Of a DNA stretch of 64,000 nt, positions 60,763-64,000 are shown piece by piece (the first letter of the stretch is position 1; every line of letters begins with the position of its first letter). The notes beneath the pieces were generated by a model. That model did not search any database and had not been told where the DNA came from. It saw only the letters and a program-made list of their open reading frames with translations. A program made the position numbers and the translations under genes. This DNA comes from Candidatus Accumulibacter propinquus. Its GTDB lineage: Bacteria; Pseudomonadota; Gammaproteobacteria; Burkholderiales; Rhodocyclaceae. The stretch is from assembly GCA_016714935.1 (NCBI GenBank), contig JADKBU010000005.1, positions 1-64,000 on the forward strand, read 5' to 3'.

Positions 60763-62787
60763 TCAGAGCGTCGCCGCCAGACGCGTGCCCTGGTCGATGG
60801 CGCGCTTGGCGTCGAGTTCGCGGGCCACGTCGGCACCACCGATCAGCGAAAGTGGTACCGCAGCAGCGCGCAGACCTTCTTCGAGGTCACGGCGCGGTTC
60901 CTGGCCGGCACAGACGACGACATGATCCACCGGCAGGCACTGCTGTTGACCGTCGACGATGATATGCAGGCCGGCATCGTCGATGCGCTCGTAGCTTACC
61001 CCCGAGAGCATCTGCACGCCACGTTTCTTGAGCAGGGTGCGGCGAATCCAGCCAGTGGTCTTGGCCAGCCCGTCGCCAACCTTGGACGTCTTGCGCTGCA
61101 GCAGCCACACCTGTCGCCGTACGGCTTCGTCGCTTGGCGGCTTGAGGCCACCACGATTGGCGAAGTCTGGGTCGATACCCCACTCGCCCTGAAAACGCTC
61201 GAGTTCGTCCCGATCGTCGTCGGCATGGGTCAGAAACTCGGCGACGTCAAAACCGATGCCGCCGGCGCCGATGATCGCCACCCGTTCGCCGGCGATCCGA
61301 TAACCCTCGATCAGGTCGGAATAAGCGATCACCTTTTCGTGCTCGATGCCCGGCAGTTCCAGCCGACGCGGTACGATGCCGGTGGCCAGGACGACGTGCT
61401 CGAAGCCGGCCTCGACGAGGCTGGCGGCGTCGCAACAGGTGCCGAGTTCGAGCGAAACGCCGGCCTTCTGCAGGCGGCGATCGAAGTAGCGCAGCGTTTC
61501 GCCGAACTCTTCCTTGCCGGGGATTCGGCGCGCCAGATTGAACTGACCGCCGATTTCCGGGGCAGCATCGAAAAGGGTGACCCAATGCCCACGTTCGGCC
61601 GCGGTCAGCGCGCAGGCCATGCCCGCCGGGCCTGCGCCGACGACGGCGATTCTCCTGGGGACCTTGGCCTGTTCGATGATCAGTTCGGTTTCCCGACAGG
61701 CGCGTGGGTTGACCAGGCAGTAGGTCAGCCGGCCTTCGAAAATTTCGTCCAGACAGGCCTGGTTGCAGGCGATGCAGGTGTTGATTTCGTCGGCGCGTCC
61801 GGCAGCAGCCTTGTTGACGAAATCGGCATCGGCAAGGAATGGGCGTGCCATCGAAACCATGTCGGCACAACCGGTAGCGATCACTTCCTCTGCCACCGCC
61901 GGGGTGTTGATGCGGTTGGTGGTGATCAACGGGATCCCGACCTGTCCCATCAGTCGCCTGGTTACCCAGACGAAGGCCGCGCGTGGGACCATCGTGGCAA
62001 TCGTCGGGATGCGTGCCTCGTGCCAGCCGATGCCGGTGTTGATCAGCGTTGCCCCGGCAGCTTCGATGGCCTTGGCCAGAGACACGATTTCGTCCCAGGT
62101 GCTGCCGCCTTCGACGAGGTCGAGCATCGACAGACGGTAGATGACAATGAAGTTCTCTCCGGTGGCCTCGCGCACACGCCGCACCGACTCGACGGCGAAG
62201 CGGCAGCGGTTCTCGAAACTGCCGCCCCAGCGGTCCTCGCGGAAATTGGTCTGCTGGGCGACGAACTGGTTGATCAGATAACCTTCCGATCCCATTACCT
62301 CGACTCCGTCATAGCCGGCGATTTGCGCGAGCGCAGCGCAACGGGCGTAGTCGTTGAGCGTGCGCTCGATGTCGTCCTCGCTGAGTTCGCGGGGGCGGAT
62401 CGGCGAGATTGGCGCCTGTGCTGCCGAGGGCGCGACGGCGCCCCGGTGGTAGGCGTAACGGCCGGTATGCAGGATCTGCATGGCGATCTTGCCTCCCGCC
62501 TGGTGGACCGCGTCGGTGATCTGCCGGTGGTTCTCGGCCTGCGCTTCGTTTTCCAGCACGGCCGCACCGGGCATAACCACGCCGTCCTGGTTGGGGGCAA
62601 TGCCGCCCGTGACGATCAAACCCACGCCACCACGCGCCCGCTCGGCGTAGAAGGCGGCAAGGCGGGCGAAACCCTGTGGCGCTTCTTCGAGGCCGGTGTG
62701 CATCGAACCCATCAGGACACGGTTCTTCAGCGTCGTGAAGCCGAGTTTGAGCGGGGCGAGCAGGTGTGGATAAGCGTGACGCGGCAT
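60763..62787 (-). CDS. fadH: NADPH-dependent 2,4-dienoyl-CoA reductase (FadH type)
   Basis: 674 residues from the ATG at 62787 (AGGAGA upstream). Old-yellow-enzyme barrel with VEVMGSEGYLINQFVAQQTN, the 4Fe-4S cysteines CIACNQACLDE and later CLVNPRAC, and two Rossmann motifs AVVGAGPAGMACALTAAERG and AIIGAGGIGFDVAEF for FAD and NADPH. Needed to degrade polyunsaturated fatty acids with double bonds at even positions. Cotranscribed with the TetR gene. Trimethylamine dehydrogenase relatives have a similar fold, but the dienoyl-CoA type motif supports FadH. Confidence 0.93.
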   Translation of the reverse strand: MPRHAYPHLLAPLKLGFTTLKNRVLMGSMHTGLEEAPQGFARLAAFYAERARGGVGLIVTGGIAPNQDGVVMPGAAVLENEAQAENHRQITDAVHQAGGKIAMQILHTGRYAYHRGAVAPSAAQAPISPIRPRELSEDDIERTLNDYARCAALAQIAGYDGVEVMGSEGYLINQFVAQQTNFREDRWGGSFENRCRFAVESVRRVREATGENFIVIYRLSMLDLVEGGSTWDEIVSLAKAIEAAGATLINTGIGWHEARIPTIATMVPRAAFVWVTRRLMGQVGIPLITTNRINTPAVAEEVIATGCADMVSMARPFLADADFVNKAAAGRADEINTCIACNQACLDEIFEGRLTYCLVNPRACRETELIIEQAKVPRRIAVVGAGPAGMACALTAAERGHWVTLFDAAPEIGGQFNLARRIPGKEEFGETLRYFDRRLQKAGVSLELGTCCDAASLVEAGFEHVVLATGIVPRRLELPGIEHEKVIAYSDLIEGYRIAGERVAIIGAGGIGFDVAEFLTHADDDRDELERFQGEWGIDPDFANRGGLKPPSDEAVRRQVWLLQRKTSKVGDGLAKTTGWIRRTLLKKRGVQMLSGVSYERIDDAGLHIIVDGQQQCLPVDHVVVCAGQEPRRDLEEGLRAAAVPLSLIGGADVARELDAKRAIDQGTRLAATL

Positions 62788-62840
62788 GCTGGAGGTCTCC
62801 TGAGACGAATGGGGCGTTCGGTGGGTGATCAATGATTAAG

Positions 62841-62854
62841 CAAGCAATTGCTTG
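62841..62854. promoter_or_regulatory. perfect palindrome upstream of fadH-tetR, candidate operator
   Basis: CAAGCAATTGCTTG at 62841-62854, within AAGCAAGCAATTGCTTGTT. It lies 54 bases upstream of the fadH ATG, where a TetR-family dimer could block transcription. Confidence 0.6.
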
Positions 62855-62994
62855 TTGGATTATCCGGGATTGACCATGAACCTGCAAGTGTATTGCAGGA
62901 GCCCTGTCACGTCGCTGGTCAAAGGCTTGCCGGGGCGCGATCGGGAGCGGCGGCTGCGTGTTCTGCAGCCGGTCCTATGCCTAGAGCGCGCACA

Positions 62995-63435
62995 TCACTC
63001 GAAAACGCTGATTGCGAGTGGTGCCATCTCCTTGTAAAGGAGTGGCAGCGGTGATTTTTGCGAGAGGGTGATGATCCGGGTTCCCGGCGGGTAGATCAGA
63101 TGGTAGGTCAGGTACATGTGCGCCTCTTCCGGTCCGAGCAGGAGTTCACGCAGGGCCGCATAACCGGGATGGCCGAGCACCGTCACCTCGTGGTAGTCAT
63201 GTCGGTTGAGGCGCACCGAACGCTGCCGGAACTCGAGTTCTGGGGCTTTCTGCCCAAGCAGCTCGTGCATCAACAGGTGCCGAATCTCGGGCAGCAGGAT
63301 CACGCCCACGCAGTCGGCGCCGATCAGCCACTCGACCGCCCGTGCCTCGCCACCGGGGTCCGGCACATGGTCACCAAACGCCTGGCACCAGCGCGGGAAA
63401 TGCGCCGAGTAACGGTGAATGATCTTTTCCATCAC
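62995..63435 (-). CDS. hypothetical protein
   Basis: 146 residues, no signal peptide or membrane segment. Soluble mixed fold: WLIGADCVGVILLPEIRHLL, HDYHEVTVLGHPGYAALREL and YLTYHLIYPPGTRIITLSQ. The last part resembles the chorismate-lyase/UTRA type of beta sheet, but not enough for a call. Starts just 10 bases after the CBS gene, same strand. Confidence 0.65.
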   Translation of the reverse strand: MMEKIIHRYSAHFPRWCQAFGDHVPDPGGEARAVEWLIGADCVGVILLPEIRHLLMHELLGQKAPELEFRQRSVRLNRHDYHEVTVLGHPGYAALRELLLGPEEAHMYLTYHLIYPPGTRIITLSQKSPLPLLYKEMAPLAISVFE

Positions 63436-63445
63436 CCTCCCGGGG

Positions 63446-63841
63446 CTAGCGGCCGCTTGCGGCGCGGTCGATGAGGCTGCTCACCACATCGGTATCCGAG
63501 ACGAAGCCCTGCAGTTCGTTGTTGTCGATCACCAGCACGCTCTTCACCGCGTACTGGATCATCAGCCGCGCCAGGTAACGGATTTCGAGGTGCTGGGAAA
63601 CCTGCAGGGCCGGCTTCTGGGCGATGTCGTAGACATTGAGCAGGTCGATGTCGCCGTCCTCGGCGATCACCGCCCTGGCCACGTCGCGATAGGCGATCAG
63701 GCCGTAGGCGTCGCCGGAATGACGCTTCTCGACGACCAGCGACTTGACGTCGCGCTCCTTCATCATCATCAGCGCTTCACGCACCGTGGCCAGCGGGCTG
63801 ATGGTGATGACGCTCCTTTTCATGATTGCGGCAACCAACAT
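63446..63841 (-). CDS. CBS-domain pair protein
   Basis: 131 residues, two CBS motifs and nothing else: IMKRSVITISPLATVREALM with YGLIAYRDVARAVI, and ALQVSQHLEIRYLARLMIQY with VLVIDNNELQGFVSDTDVVS. Small nucleotide-binding regulatory module. It differs from the CBS protein at 2253 and is not a recent copy. Probably cotranscribed with the two flanking genes on this strand. Confidence 0.85.
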   Translation of the reverse strand: MLVAAIMKRSVITISPLATVREALMMMKERDVKSLVVEKRHSGDAYGLIAYRDVARAVIAEDGDIDLLNVYDIAQKPALQVSQHLEIRYLARLMIQYAVKSVLVIDNNELQGFVSDTDVVSSLIDRAASGR

Positions 63842-63892
63842 GGCAAGAACTCCTTCAGTCAGTAATCCAGCGGCGCCCGCTGGTCGGGGTAC

Positions 63893-64000
63893 TCACAGGT
63901 CTTCCTCGACTTCGCGGCGAAAGGCCAGCATCTGTTCCAGTCCGATGCCGATCACGCTGCCCAGGGGCAGCGAGAAGCCCAGGCCACCGCCGGGCAGGTC
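63893..64000 (-). CDS. 3' end of an unidentified gene, cut by window edge
   Basis: 35 codons and a TGA (63893-63895) on the minus strand: GGGLGFSLPLGSVIGIGLEQ, then MLAFRREVEEDL. Codon use is like that of the neighbours and it ends 52 bases before the CBS gene. The protein cannot be identified from this tail; the hydrophobic segment hints at membrane association. Confidence 0.5.
   Translation of the reverse strand, partial: DLPGGGLGFSLPLGSVIGIGLEQMLAFRREVEEDL

Noticed and set aside
60643..62835. 730-codon open frame on the + strand
   Set aside because: Antisense shadow of fadH and tetR, whose motifs (Fe-S cysteines, Rossmann loops, helix-turn-helix) are clear.

Overview
The window looks like a chromosomal segment of a GC-rich betaproteobacterium, most likely a Rhodocyclales member of the Candidatus Accumulibacter/Dechloromonas type. 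This rests on family content and gene order (recA-recX, rpoN-hpf-ptsN-hprK, ilvBHC-pssA-leuA, rpsP-rimM-trmD-rplS, divergent pepA/lptFG, dxs-ispA-xseB) and is an inference, not a database result. It is mostly housekeeping DNA in tightly packed, often 1-4 nt overlapping operons. No tRNA, rRNA, CRISPR array, insertion sequence or complete prophage was seen.

Bases 1-2250 are a decayed stretch. Remnants of coaE and zapD (+) and of an NlpE-like gene (-) are recognisable only by stitching together several reading frames. From 2253 to about 10 kb come a CBS-pair protein, a cation diffusion facilitator, a holin-muramidase fusion, dsbC, a UbiH-type hydroxylase, a PsiF protein, and hprK and ptsN. The block 10.1-14.2 kb holds hpf and rpoN, each with a one-base frameshift, then lptB, recX and recA behind a LexA-type box. 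From 14.3 to 20.4 kb lie a FimV-like protein and the chain ribBX-ribH-nusB-thiL-pgpA-cinA. From 20.7 to 22.5 kb a membrane-anchored coiled coil made of 17 copies of a 39-bp repeat ends in a receiver domain. It is broken by a 16-nt insertion and is followed by a thioredoxin-like gene. From 22.5 to 26.2 kb is a glycan/lipid module (GtrA, GT9, GT39).

From 26.5 to 43 kb: a cobalamin-riboswitch-like leader, a GDT1-type transporter, aceA with a strong promoter next to a perfect palindrome, moaC, bepA, a TusA-like protein, a pabB-pabC fusion, valS, holC, pepA, lptFG, and an ECF sigma module with small membrane proteins. From 43 to 64 kb: the ilvBHC-pssA-leuA biosynthetic cluster, wrbA-like, yihY, a large unknown protein with a PilZ-like C terminus, the rpsP-rplS ribosomal operon, folE2, dxs-ispA-xseB (isoprenoid precursors), a STAS/rhodanese pair, a TetR regulator with a 2,4-dienoyl-CoA reductase and a palindromic operator candidate, and a second CBS-pair protein.

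The most unusual observations are the decay of a coaE-zapD copy, the frameshift that removes the RpoN box, the frameshifted 39-bp-repeat receiver gene, the stand-alone holin-endolysin fusion, and the possible cobalamin riboswitch ahead of the GDT1-family gene.
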